From the NCBI GenBank assembly GCA_001953115.1, contig LSSL01002303.1:1-61911 (forward strand): DNA of 61,911 nucleotides. The letters run 5' to 3'. The notes under the pieces are model-generated. The model saw only the letters and a program-made list of their open reading frames with translations, ran no database searches and was not told the origin of the DNA. Origin of the DNA: Smittium mucronatum. Lineage: Eukaryota > Kickxellomycota > Harpellomycetes > Harpellales > Legeriomycetaceae. The position numbers and the translations under genes were made by a program. Positions within the stretch are counted from its first letter, which is position 1, and every line of letters starts with the position of its first letter. Positions 50,247-61,651 of this stretch are shown in pieces.

Positions 50247-52786
50247 GATAGTAAAACGACGCTTCTTATTTAATATTTTAGAAGAGTGCTATTTAAAACC
50301 CGTACATTCCCCGTTAATTCATAAACCCTTTGCCGACTCAGTTACTATTAATATAAGTAAACTCTTCATTAGATGGAAATAATTAACAGTGAGTATTAAG
50401 AGTTTTATTTTTGAACCATGAAAAAGATAATAGAATATATCTTCGCTAATTGAATTTTGAAATAAGCCACAAGAAATTAAATGATTTTTATAGCAGAAAT
50501 ATGTAATACCTTTTGGCGAATAAAACGAATTCTGTACAAAAAAACTGGTTTATAAATAAACCAGCCTATTTTATACATTTTTTTCTCTGAAATTATGCGA
50601 AAAATAAATCTAACAGCTAAATATATGCAATAATTACAGGATTTTAACATACATTCTATATAAAAATAGTTAAAATGCAATGATTACGTATAGAAATCAT
50701 TTTTTCTAAAGTGTATTAAGATCCCAATTCCACACCGGTAACTTGAGCCCTGAATATCTATTCCCAATTGTAAAAAACTTTATATATTAATAAATTTTAG
50801 ATTTCTTATAAAAATTACAAAAAACAGCCGCAAATTGAAAGGGAATTAAACTATCAAAATCAAAAAGAAGACTTTTACGTAGGAAAATAGAATAGTTCAA
50901 AAAAATCAATTCATATTTATCAGATTGATACAGCAATACGAAGAATCTAATCTAATTGAAGAATTTTTTAAAATGAAGTAAAGTTTTTCTAATGAAGTGT
51001 AAGCAAAAGTAAAAATTCATTAGAACAATAAATTGTGGTTAAAGATTATCAGAAAAATGGCAAATTAGTATACGCCAAGGCCCACACATTTTGTATTTAC
51101 TATAGATAGCTAGTTGATTATCATTCGTTTGAATTTGATAAGACTTATTTCTGCGTCTGCCAAAGAAACCACAAGCCATATTTTTTTTGTTGTTATCAAA
51201 GAAATGGGTTGTGTTCCTATCCTTCTGGTGAAATTGGATATCTAATGACCAGTAAAGTTTGGTAATTTGTAAACCGCCTGGTGTGGAGTTTCGGCAGATT
51301 AGAAATTTCTTTGTAAATTAGAAATAAAAAGGTTTTTATGCTCTATTGGCAAACCTAATCTTATAGTAAGCTCTGCCATAGGATATATATTGATTTCATA
51401 TATTTTTTATTTTTATCAACATGATTCCTATTTCTGTGTTTACGCTTTTATTCAGTTTTTCTCAAACTTTTCGACTTTTTAAACCGGAGATGATCATATA
51501 TGGGAGCCTGATAAGCGAATCAAGAACCAAAATAATGCAAACATTAATAAATTTGGTCATCATGGATTAGTGCTTTTCATTTTAGGGCCATGAATTAATA
51601 ATACTAATTCTTTAGAAAGTGTCATTTTCTCAATTATAAATCTTGGACCTCAATTTAGCCAATGATACTTTCATAAACCAGCGAAAGAGTAAGAAACAAT
51701 AAGCTAAGTTTACAAGATATATTGATACTTAGCCAATAGAAGTGATTATTAACTTTTGTATATAGAATGTATCAGCCAATTATTTAGGGGTTTATTGTAA
51801 ACTATTATTGGATAATTATATTTTGAGATTTATAGGTTTTGGCCTTTCCTGGGTCCAAAAATCCCTTGATTCCCTATTTGTGAAATCTATAAATTTCTAT
51901 TCGATCTTTTACGAACTAACCAGACTATGAATATTTTTTTAAAAACATAACTTGTGCATTGACAGAGAATTGGGTATTGTTTTTTGCACTTCAGATCCAT
52001 AAGGTATTAAGCAATACTGGCATTTTCTACCTCTAAAGCATAATATCATTGGATAAAACATATTTTCATTTAATTAAGCATGTCTCATTAAATCACGGCA
52101 ATGAATCGACATAATCTAAAATAGGGATTCCAAGTCAGCTACTTAATTCCAAAAACGATAGCTTCGCTTTTGTACACAAAAAAAAACATCACAATTTCCC
52201 GCTCAGAATTTTTGGGGAAATTTTCTGAAATCAGGTGTTTGAATGTGTTTGGTTTTTTTAGTCATCTTCTGGGTTAATATTTTATCAGTTCTAATTTGCC
52301 AAAACTTCCCGATATTGTATGTCTAATATTAACAAACCACCAATAAAAATCCCAAAAAAACCAAATTTGGAAGTTTTTGTCTACTCTTATCAGATTTGTA
52401 CAAACCCCTGAATATTATAAAACTAAATTGGAAACATGTAGAGCTAGCATTTCCTAAAATATAAAAACAGATATTATATGGCAAATAGCTTACAATTGAT
52501 TGATTTTTTTGTATAGATGAACAGTGTACCATCATATTATGCCTGTAATTATTCTTTGGTACTACATTTAAGAAAGATGATTTTTATCTTTTTAGGGTAA
52601 AAATCTAGCTAAAACTCCTATTTTTACAAAATGGTACATTTGAGCTTATTATATATTGGATAAAAGTCCTCACCATTTATATTAGAGATTAAACCCTAGA
52701 TACAAATCATCTTTCTATCAAAATAGTGAAAATTTTAGCAATTTTGAGCTTTAAGGATTTATAAAACTATTTATTATATTCTATTA
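50247..52786. other. Unassigned stretch with a possible coding fossil
   Basis: Composition is less AT-extreme than in the deserts. On the minus strand between about 51300 and 51010 a continuous frame reads NSTPGGLQITKLYWSLDIQF and then HQKDRNTTHFFDNN. This loosely resembles the region of Ty3-type reverse transcriptase before the MPFG motif, but the key residues are not all present. I would not call it a gene. Confidence 0.25.
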
Positions 52787-52835
52787 TGGGAGATTCTTTT
52801 CAAGAACGGACTTTTTTTACTATGTAAATCATTGG
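52787..52835 (+). repeat. Solitary end of the TIR transposon family
   Basis: Reads TGGGAGATTCTTTTCAAGAA, then CGGACTTTTTTTACTATGTA and AATCATTGGC. The first part matches the ends of both TIR transposons; the second part matches the right end of copy 2 (TTTTTTTAACTATGTAAAT). It is preceded by TTATTA. I find no partner end to its right within the window. Confidence 0.55.
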
Positions 52836-53240
52836 CTAAAACAAAATTTAATAATCTCCAAGTCATTATAAATGGAATAAAATACTTTCTCTAATAAAAA
52901 TTCAATATTTTGCAAATAGAGGGCTTCTTTTTGTAATTACAACTTTAAACTACCCAATAATTTTATACCCAAAACATGCTAGTTTTCCAAACTAGGAAAG
53001 TAGTAAAAATTCAGTAAGAAAGTGTCCGCTCTCAAAGAGAATCTTCTGTTTATAAGAGATTATCAAATAAAAATTATAAAAAAAAATTCAAGCTAAATAA
53101 ACGGTTTGAAAATCAGAAAACGTTATCGTAGTCGTTTAATGTTCATTTTGCTGCGTAATTAAAGCCTTTAATTAATACATTTGGCAAATAAAATACTTTA
53201 ATGCTTTTAGAACTAGATGAGTAAAAGTGAATCCAATTTT

Positions 53241-53295
53241 AGCTCCACAAACAAATTCCGTGATACAAAAAAAAAAAAAGCTCCACAAACAAATT
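53241..53295 (+). mobile_element. Minimal group A insertion (21 bp) with 17-bp target duplication
   Basis: The 17-mer AGCTCCACAAACAAATT is present at 53241-53257 and 53279-53295. Between them is only CCGTGATAC plus 12 A, the last nine nucleotides of the group A transcript and its poly(A) tail. The boundary is ambiguous by a few bases because AATT also belongs to the element consensus and the last A could belong to either side. Confidence 0.88.
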
Positions 53296-54403
53296 TTCTT
53301 TATTTTTGTGAGCTATACTTGATTTAATCTGGCCTATGGTCTAATAAAATCCAGTTTATTTCATTGATACTAATAATCATAAAAATATGGTATTAATGTG
53401 TAGTTTGTGTTTAGTAAAAAAACATGAGTGATCATTCAATATATAATTTTATTTATTAATTTAAAGGTTTTTTGGATTTAGAGTAAAATTTATAATTAAA
53501 TTCATGTGATAATATTTTCTTTTAAAAGAATAAAGAGGAGCTAAATAAATTATTCTAAAAAGAGTAGGATATGTTAGACATTATGTCACAACCTTTAGAA
53601 ATATTAAAATATACAAACCCCCTCCCCCTCTAAATAAACAGGTTTTAGTTTTTTTTTCCCATGACTCTTATTAAAAGGTATGTTTGATTAGCTGTTAATT
53701 GGGTATATATTTTTGAGATATGAAGTTCAGATATATACTTAAACACATGTCTAAACAGGATGATTTTCTAGGATTGAGAACTTAAAGAACTTAGAAAACC
53801 CCCCATGCAACAATATTCAAACTGATTACATCCGTAATTTTTATAATAATCCCTAAAAATTCTCATATACTAAAAATAATTTTGCTCATTAAGCTATGTA
53901 GAATGAAAAATTAAAGAACTCCAAAAATGAAATTAAACAGGAAATCACACTAAAAAATTACTTTATTAAATAAATAAATTATATATTGATTTATATTTTT
54001 ATATTAACTTTTTACCAAAAACTATAATATGAAAAGTTTGGAGTGCAGTTAAAAATGCATTCAAATAAGATCAATAAAATATCAGCTCTAGAAATCTGAT
54101 ATTATATGCGAATTATTGGCTAAATAAATTTTATTAAGAAGATTTCAGCTTAGCATGGGTCTATTTATAATTAAAATTGGCGAAAATATTTTTGATAAGG
54201 ATAATTTTAGCTGCGGTCTTTACAAAAAAAATCCAAAGTTTGTGAATATTAAATCCATGAAGTCATAATCTTTATGATCCCATGTATCCTTCGCACTGAA
54301 AATATAAAATAAATTGTTTCATAATCAGTTTTATCAACAATAACTGGTATTTATCTGTTATTTTTTTATAGGGAATTTATTTATATTTAAATGCTAGAAG
54401 GAA

Positions 54404-54610
54404 TCGATTTTTTTTTGTATCACGGAATTTTATTGTAAGATAACGTCATTAAAAACTATACTAAAAAAATCTGAAAAAAAGAAAAAGACGTATAGAAAAG
54501 ACTATTATCCCAACTACAATAAGCTCCTCTGCCGGACTACCGGCTGTGTACCTACGGGAAAAGAGTGATATCCACCAACCGAAAGACCCCCAACCTGGCA
54601 TTGCTTCAAG
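54404..54610 (-). mobile_element. Group A retroposon copy with target duplication
   Basis: It is flanked by TGCTAGAAGGAA (54392-54403) and TGCTAGAAGAAA (54611-54622), 11 of 12 identical. On the minus strand it starts CTTGAAGCAATGCCAGG and contains CCCGTAGGTACACAGCCGG. It ends AATAAAATTCCGTGATAC plus poly(A). The frame PVGTQPVVRQRSLL then TAG is readable in the middle. An AATAAA lies 12 nt before the tail, as expected for a polyadenylated transcript. Confidence 0.85.
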
Positions 54611-57020
54611 TGCTAGAAGAAACTAAAATAAAAATACAACAAAAGGAATAAAATAAATAGTAATTTATAAAATACCTGAAATAGATGGTTGAAATTCAAG
54701 ATTAATTATTAGTAAAATATCTATAAAATAATATTAGATTGATCCCCCACTTTAACCTGAATTGGATAAAATGTTCTCTCTTTTTATTCGTAAATAAGTT
54801 CCGGCAGGATATTCTAACTCAATAAAGACTTTGATTAAAAAAATTAATGCTTTTTAATCGATAATAAAACTTGATCATTAACATGATTCATAATTGATAT
54901 ATTAAACATTAAAACAATATTTAAGAATGCCTAAAACAAAACAAACATATTTGATATTGGAAAGCGAGGAAAATTCATAAATGTTCCTTATTCAAAGATA
55001 TTTTTATTCTAAAATCTCCGAAATAGTTTAAATTAATGGACTATATCAGAGCTTGATTCAATATAAATTCATGGTTAAATTTTATTTCGAAAATACAGAG
55101 TTATATTAAAGTCCAATAAATAAAAAGTGGATATCACAAATATTTTAAACCAATTTAGTTGCAGAAAATATAAATTATTGAGAAAAATTTATAAACACAT
55201 GTTCGTGTTTTTATCTACAAATAATTTTTTGTTTTAATAGAGTTGCAAAATAATTTTTGTGTCAAATATTGACACACTTTCATTCATAGCATTTAATATA
55301 CCAAATTTATATAACCATTTAATTGCGATTTAGCCCATTGATTAGTCTATAGTTTACCTAATTATGGATTTTATTCATTTATGGTGCCATAATAGGCCAA
55401 ATTAATATGAGCAGGCTATTATAACCATTAAATGAGAGTATACCATAAATTGATAGAAAATATATTATATTAAAAATTCATCTCTTTTGCCCTTAATGAG
55501 GGGTATATTATAGCTATAATTATAATCACATAAATCAAAATTTCTCTTTAATATTATATTGTACTTGTTATTTAAAAAATAGCACATATTCATCTTCAGA
55601 GCCAGTTAAGAAGAGCACATAGTTATTCAAAATTGAATTTCTAAATTCTATTTGGTGACGATTCTAAGCTAAACTATTTTCTAAAAAAAATGGATAGAAG
55701 TTATTAAATGGGTCATACAAGTGTTTTTTGATCTTTTCTACCCTCTAGCAAAGAGGAAATGTACTAAAGTGGACTGTTATAAATTTAAACTTTTCAGTAC
55801 TATAGGATGGAATAAAATATAGTGTTTTATACTATTTCCAATATCTTAATGTTAATAGTCATCTAAATTTGGCGGAGTTAAAATTTTTAGAAAAATATTA
55901 AAGGGAAATAAAGATAAACTCTATGAATTTGACTCAAGAAATCACCAATTTGTGATTAAGCAAATTGTAGAATAACTTCGAGATATTTATTTTCCAGTTT
56001 CATATAAAAATTGAGGATCATCCGTATTTAGGCTAACCAATAGACAGATATTACTTATGGTTTTCTTGTAGATGTATATTAAATTATATTTTTATTATAT
56101 TATTTCAGGATTTTTTTCCGTCGAAATTAACTTTAATTAAATCAAGATACTGTGATCTTATTAATATACTTATATTACTTTCATCAGATTGGATATTATA
56201 AATGTGGCTAATAATTTCTCAAATAGGCTCTGGGCTCAAAAAAGGTATTTTTTACCGATACTCATTGTAAACTCTAAGAGTACTATTTAAAAATTAAAAA
56301 AAGTGAGCTTTAGTTTTGTTGTAATTAGCTTTAATCTAAACAATTGGGCAGTAGGGCCAAATATCCTAATCGAGAAAAATTAGATGTCGCCTCTACTTGT
56401 TTACATAAGCAGAATAATGATAACAGGAGATGAGATACATGTTATTGGTGTATTTGTGATAAAGACGGATTGTTAATTCAACATCAGAAGCTGTAGTAAT
56501 ATTTCCTTGAGTAATTAGCGTTGATTTAGCGAATCAATCAATTAATAAGGCAATATAACCGTTTTAGATTCTCTGTGGTTAATCAGGAAAAGCTCTTCCA
56601 AAAGAAGAAAATCTTACAATATCATACAAAATAAAAATTAAAAAAAAATGGATTCGAGGTTTTGATATTTAACATTAACACGGTATAATGTACATTATTA
56701 CCGAGTTTTCTCAAATCACTATAAAATATCCTTTGGTGGCATATCATTTATTTATGTCCCTTTAAAATATAAAGGCAAAGGAAATACATTTTTAGTTATT
56801 CTATTAATATAATTTATCTTGTATTAATCTTGCCTAACTATATTTTACTGCATGACAACCAAAGTAAATAAAGAAACGTTTCCTCTGTCTGTCTATCAAA
56901 TTAATCTGACTTGTTATCTACTGAAAATATTTCACTTCTAGTTCTCACCTTTCATTTTTTTCTATCGTCTTCAAGTTCTTGCAGGCGTCTTATTAAAGTA
57001 GCTGCAAATTGTCATATATC

Positions 57021-60000
57021 ATGCGGTTTGCAGTCTTCATTTTACTCCCCAGTCTTTTAAACGCCGCCCCAGTTTTTAACAAAGGTATTTTCATATAAAT
57101 TTTTTGAAAGAGTTCCTCTCAATTTATTTGTTTTATTAATTAGTAAATTATCATGGCGTGAATGGTGAAGTATGTCCTTTACCAACATTAATGAGACTGG
57201 AATGCTCATTAGTGTGTGTTTCCGATTTGGATTTATGCCCTGGATCAACAAAGCCGTCCTGTGAAAAAAATGAAACATATTGCTCAGATGGTGTGTGTAG
57301 AACTAGTTGCCCTGATAATTTAACAAACCCTTGTCTATGCGGAGTATCGTCAAATCTACTTTCATCGAATGTTTTGTCCTTATTCCCATGTATGCAGTTT
57401 ATAGCTACCAACATAACAAATTACAATTCTTCCTTCGCCAATATGGCGGAAAACTCCTGTTTTACTCAGATGGGATTAAACAGCATTGACAATTGGTCGT
57501 ATAATTCTAGTAGTCAAATGGTTTATTTGGACTGTCCAGCTTCTGAAACCCCTCCTCTCACTTTGGTTGAACCGGCCTTTTCGTTTTTTTGGGCTCTTAT
57601 TTCATCTCAGTTTGCCTTATTCCTCCTATGGACCTCCTACTCCTCATTTCTCGACAAAAAAAGGATGAAGCCTCTAAATACAGGAAATCGTAACAATTAT
57701 GAAAGTCAAATGTTTGAAAAATCTGAGGATATGGATGGTTCACTGCCAATTAAGTACTCCGAAAAGAATTCCGATTCGCAAATGTCATCAACCCTTGATA
57801 ATGATACAAAGATGGAAAATAATAGGATTAGACTTCAAGGATCCAAAAAATCTCTTTTTGGCACTCTTGTTTTATTCAATATTCATTTAAACACTCTATG
57901 TTTATTCGTGCTAATGTTGATGATTACACTGGATTATTACGGATTTATTACAGGAACTGGTGCAGGCCTTACACATGGTGACTATGATTACAGTGGGACA
58001 TTGTTCATAATTGTATGGTCCTACCTAACAGCTTGGGTTGTTGTTCTCGTTGTATTCCGTGACAAAATTAACGAGTTTTTCAGGTTAAAAACAGGCTTTA
58101 ATGATGCCCAATATATCCAAGTATCACAAAAAAGAGAAAACATCGTTTTTCAGAAAGGAACCTACGGAAAACTTGTAGAATTTGTATTGGGTGTAGAAAA
58201 AAAATTTGATGATGTTCTTCGAAAAAACTATCATGTTACAACTTGTAAAGTTCAAATTAATAGCTCTGGTGATAAATATTTCGAACATAATTGTTCCAGA
58301 TACGTATACAATCCCGATTGCGATCTTTATGAATCAGTAGTCATTAACATTGGTGACACAAATCGCTCAATCATTAATCTGCGATCCGGTCTAACTACCG
58401 AGGAGGCCGAAAAAAGATTAGGACTCATTGGTCCCAATTTTATTTCTGTTAAGATACCATCTTTCTTAAAGGCTCTTTTCTACGAGTTCATGAGCTTTTT
58501 TTACATTTATCAGTTTATGATGCTTTGGCTTTTCTACTATTATAACTATTGGCAGGTTGGTCTTGCTAACACAATTGTTATTTTTGTCTCTTCGATCATC
58601 AAGGTTTATGTGAAATTAAAGGCCGAGTATAGGGTAAAAAGATTAGCTGAATTTGAAGATTCTGCTAATATAATCCGAGATGGGAAATGCGTATCCACAA
58701 ACACCAAAGACATAGTTGTTGGGGACATCCTGGTATTAGAATCAAATAAAATGGCACCGTGTGACCTGATTTTAATTTCTGGAAATGTTACCATTGATGA
58801 GAGTTCTCTGACAGGTGAGGCTATGCCTGTAAGAAAAATTCCCTTGAAAAACAACGACAATACATATGAAAAATACTCCTCAGACAAAATTTCGACTATT
58901 TTGTCGGGAACCACAGTGCTTCAATCTAACCCATCTGATGGTGATCATTCTCTGGCCTTAGTTTCTGGAACTGGTACTTCAAGTGAAAAGGGAAAACTAA
59001 TTAACAAAATCCTATTCCCAAAAGAAATTCAATTCGTATTCAATATCCAAATGCGTGTAGTAATGACTATTCTTGCAATCCAGGGTATTATTTGGTTTGG
59101 TATGATTTTGTGGCTACTTAAGAAAAATGCCGTGGCATCTTGGTTTTCAGCCATGTACGCCTTGGTTGAAATAATCAGTCCTATATTGCCCGCGGCCTTG
59201 GTTATTGGCCAAACTATTGCTGTTCAGCAACTCAAAAAAAAAAATATATTCTGTGTTGATGTTCCAAGAGTGGTTGTAGCCGGGAAAATTCAGATCTTTT
59301 GTTTTGATAAGACAGGTACGTTAACAAACCCAGGCTTAGATTATCACGGAATCTCACAGGTATCATCTTTTTCTGATGAAGACAAACCCATCTCGCTAAA
59401 TGAACTGACTCGGGATCGCAGCCAATATTCCAGAATATGTACTCTAGGTTTAGCTTCTTGCCATTCAGTTTCTGATCTGGATGGACGATTGATCGGTAAT
59501 CCGGTAGATATTGAAATGTTCAAAAATACCGGGTGGAGTTTAAAACCCCAGCCTGGTGAGCATAACTCTTTAATAGTCCCACCTAAAGACTTCCTTGATT
59601 CTTCTCGAAATCCTTTAGGCTCATTGAGAATTGTTAGAGAATTTGAATTTCAACATCATCGTCAATCTATGAGTGTCTGCGTTCAGGAAATAGACTCGGG
59701 AAATGTATTTGCATTTGTAAAGGGTTCTTTTGAGAGGATTTCAGAGATTGTCGACCCGAGCTCCATCCCACCTGAATATTTCAAAGAGGCTGAAAAATTA
59801 GCTAGAGAAGGTTGTTACGTGTTGGCTCTGGCATATAAATCTTTAGGCAAAGTCGATACATCTGGCTTTTCTAACATAGAACGGGACGATTTTGAGGTCG
59901 ATCTCAAATTGGCTTGTATAATAGCATTTAAAAACGAACTTAAACATGATACCAAAGATGCTCTAAACGAAATATCTTTATCCAATACTCGAAACGTTAT

Positions 60001-61303
60001 GATCACTGGCGACACATCTTTGACTGGAATCAACATTGCTCGTCAATGTGAAATGATCAAACCAGGTTATTCTGTAGTTCTTGGTGATATTGATAACCTT
60101 ACTAAGTCTTTGTATTGGGTCGACGTTGACACTAACCAATCTTTACCTATTGATAAAGATTTTATCAAACCATCTGATAAAATGGAGCTTGCTGTAACTG
60201 GTAAAGCATTCACTTATTTGTGTAACACCGGAAAAATACGCGACCTCCTGCTTCATATTAGAGTTTTTGGAAGAATGACACCTCAAAATAAAGTTGTATG
60301 CGTTAATCTTCATATGGAAAAAGGTATTACTGCCATGTGTGGTGATGGAGGAAACGATTGTGGGGCCCTCAGGGCAGCCCACGTAGGGCTAGCCCTCTCA
60401 AATTCCGAAGCTTCAATCGTATCTCCATTCAGTTCTACCAACAAATCCATATACTCATGCGTTGAGCTCATGTCACAGGGACGTGGTGCTATAGCTACAT
60501 CTTTTGCAAATTATAAATTTCTCATATTATATGGTCAAACTATGGCAATGTTTAAAGCATTCTCTATGTACTATTCTGTTACCATTTCCCAGCCAGTTTG
60601 GATTACAGTGGATGCCTTTATTTCTGTTGGAATGACCTTATCCATGTCTCTTAGCAAACCTATCAAAAAGCTATCTAAAACCAGGCCAACAGCTCAACTA
60701 TTGGGTGCCCAAACCCTGACATCGGCTTTAGGCCAGATTATAATCAATTGGTTGTATATGATCATACTTTTCATTGTGTTATACAGACAACCCTGGTACA
60801 GATGCCATGAATTTGACTCATCGTCAATTGATTACAAAAAGTGGTGGCTTCTTGGTGACAATTATGAATCTGAGATATTGGGGATGGTTATAATGATTCA
60901 ATTTGCCAATTGTGGTTTAATTTATAACTTCGGTTACAAGTTTCGTCAAAGATGGTACAGGAATTATGTTCTTCTTATTGTTTATGCTGCATTCATTTCT
61001 ATTTTCAGCTACATAATGCTGTCTCCCCCAAATAGACTAGGATGTCTTTTTAGAATGAATTGTGGTGATCCTGATGTACTTGTCAGTTTAGGTTATAAAA
61101 GACCTAATTTCTATATTGAACCTTACAACATCCCACAAGGTCATAATGTAATTCCAAAACACTTTAGAATATTCATGTGGTTATACATAGCTTCAAACGT
61201 CATACTCGGTATACTTTGGGAACTTCTGGTGGTTTTAGGTCCAGTAGGCACGTTCATCAAGAGAAAATATATAGAAAAAAAAAATAACCCTAAATCTCAA
61301 TAA
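57021..61303 (+). CDS. P5B-type P-type ATPase (ATP13A/Ypk9 family), two exons
   Basis: Exon 1 is 57021-57084, then a 59-nt GT-AG intron (57085-57143), then exon 2 57144-61303, giving 1407 residues. Exon 1 encodes a signal peptide (MRFAVFILLPSLLNAAPVFNK). Residues ~32-165 form a Cys-rich segment with many N-x-S/T sites, followed by a membrane segment (~167-189), a polar linker and further membrane segments (~259-291, ~307-326 and beyond). Catalytic landmarks in spliced numbering are: SSLTGEAMPV with TGE at 578-580 (actuator); SPILPAALVIG at 700; CFDKTGTLT with the phosphorylated Asp 743; ITGDTSLTGINIARQCEMI; RMTPQNK; and CGDGGNDCGALRAAHVGLAL at 1087. The order and the NDCGALRAAHVG block are those of P5B ATPases. 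These are endolysosomal or vacuolar pumps, with polyamine export shown for animal ATP13A2; the substrate here is unknown. The usual PPxLP motif is SPILP. The in-frame upstream codons contain a stop, so 57021 is the best start. Confidence 0.93.
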
Positions 61304-61651
61304 TCCGAAATTTCATATTAGTTAATTTTGTTTTTAAAGGTCAGACAATCCATTGATACTAAATCCATTTCGCTTCTATAAATATAAATATAATTCATTT
61401 TTTGTTAATAATTTATTTACCTTCACCTTTTTACCATTTGGAGTTGTCTAATATTTTTCTATATCAAATTTAAAAATATATATATATATCGTGGAATCTT
61501 ATTGGAAGTTAAGACTAGTAATAAATGTGTATGAAGTCACTAGTATAAAAGTTTCAGGTAATGGAAAAAACTCATAAGCGTGAAGAATCCCATCTATTTT
61601 TAAAAGCACAAGATATAAATTTTTCGAAGTATATATTTAAAAAAATCCCCC
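61304..61651. other. 3' flank of the ATPase gene
   Basis: Short AT-rich spacer. At about 61487-61520 the sequence TATCGTGGAATCTTATTGGA resembles the plus-strand form of the group A 3' end (TATCACGGAATTTTATTGTA), but there is no T run. It is at most a weathered fragment. No AATAAA is evident right after the stop codon. Confidence 0.4.

Larger units (their letters stand above)
52836..57020. other. Noncoding AT-rich stretch before the ATPase gene
   Basis: Apart from two retroposon insertions (53258-53278 and 54404-54610) I see no gene. The last ~150 bp before 57021 are pyrimidine-rich (CCTCTGTCTGTCTATC, then a CTTTCATTTTTTTC stretch) and are the likely promoter and leader of the ATPase gene. 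Confidence 0.45.

Noticed and set aside
51495..51515. TATATGGGAG resembling a transposon end
   Set aside because: Only about 10 nt match and the following sequence (CCTGATAAGCG) does not continue like any of the other ends.
61487..61520. Additional group A copy just after the ATPase gene
   Set aside because: About 20 of 30 positions resemble the 3' end, but there is no poly(A)/poly(T) run and no duplication, so it is mentioned only as a possible weathered fragment.
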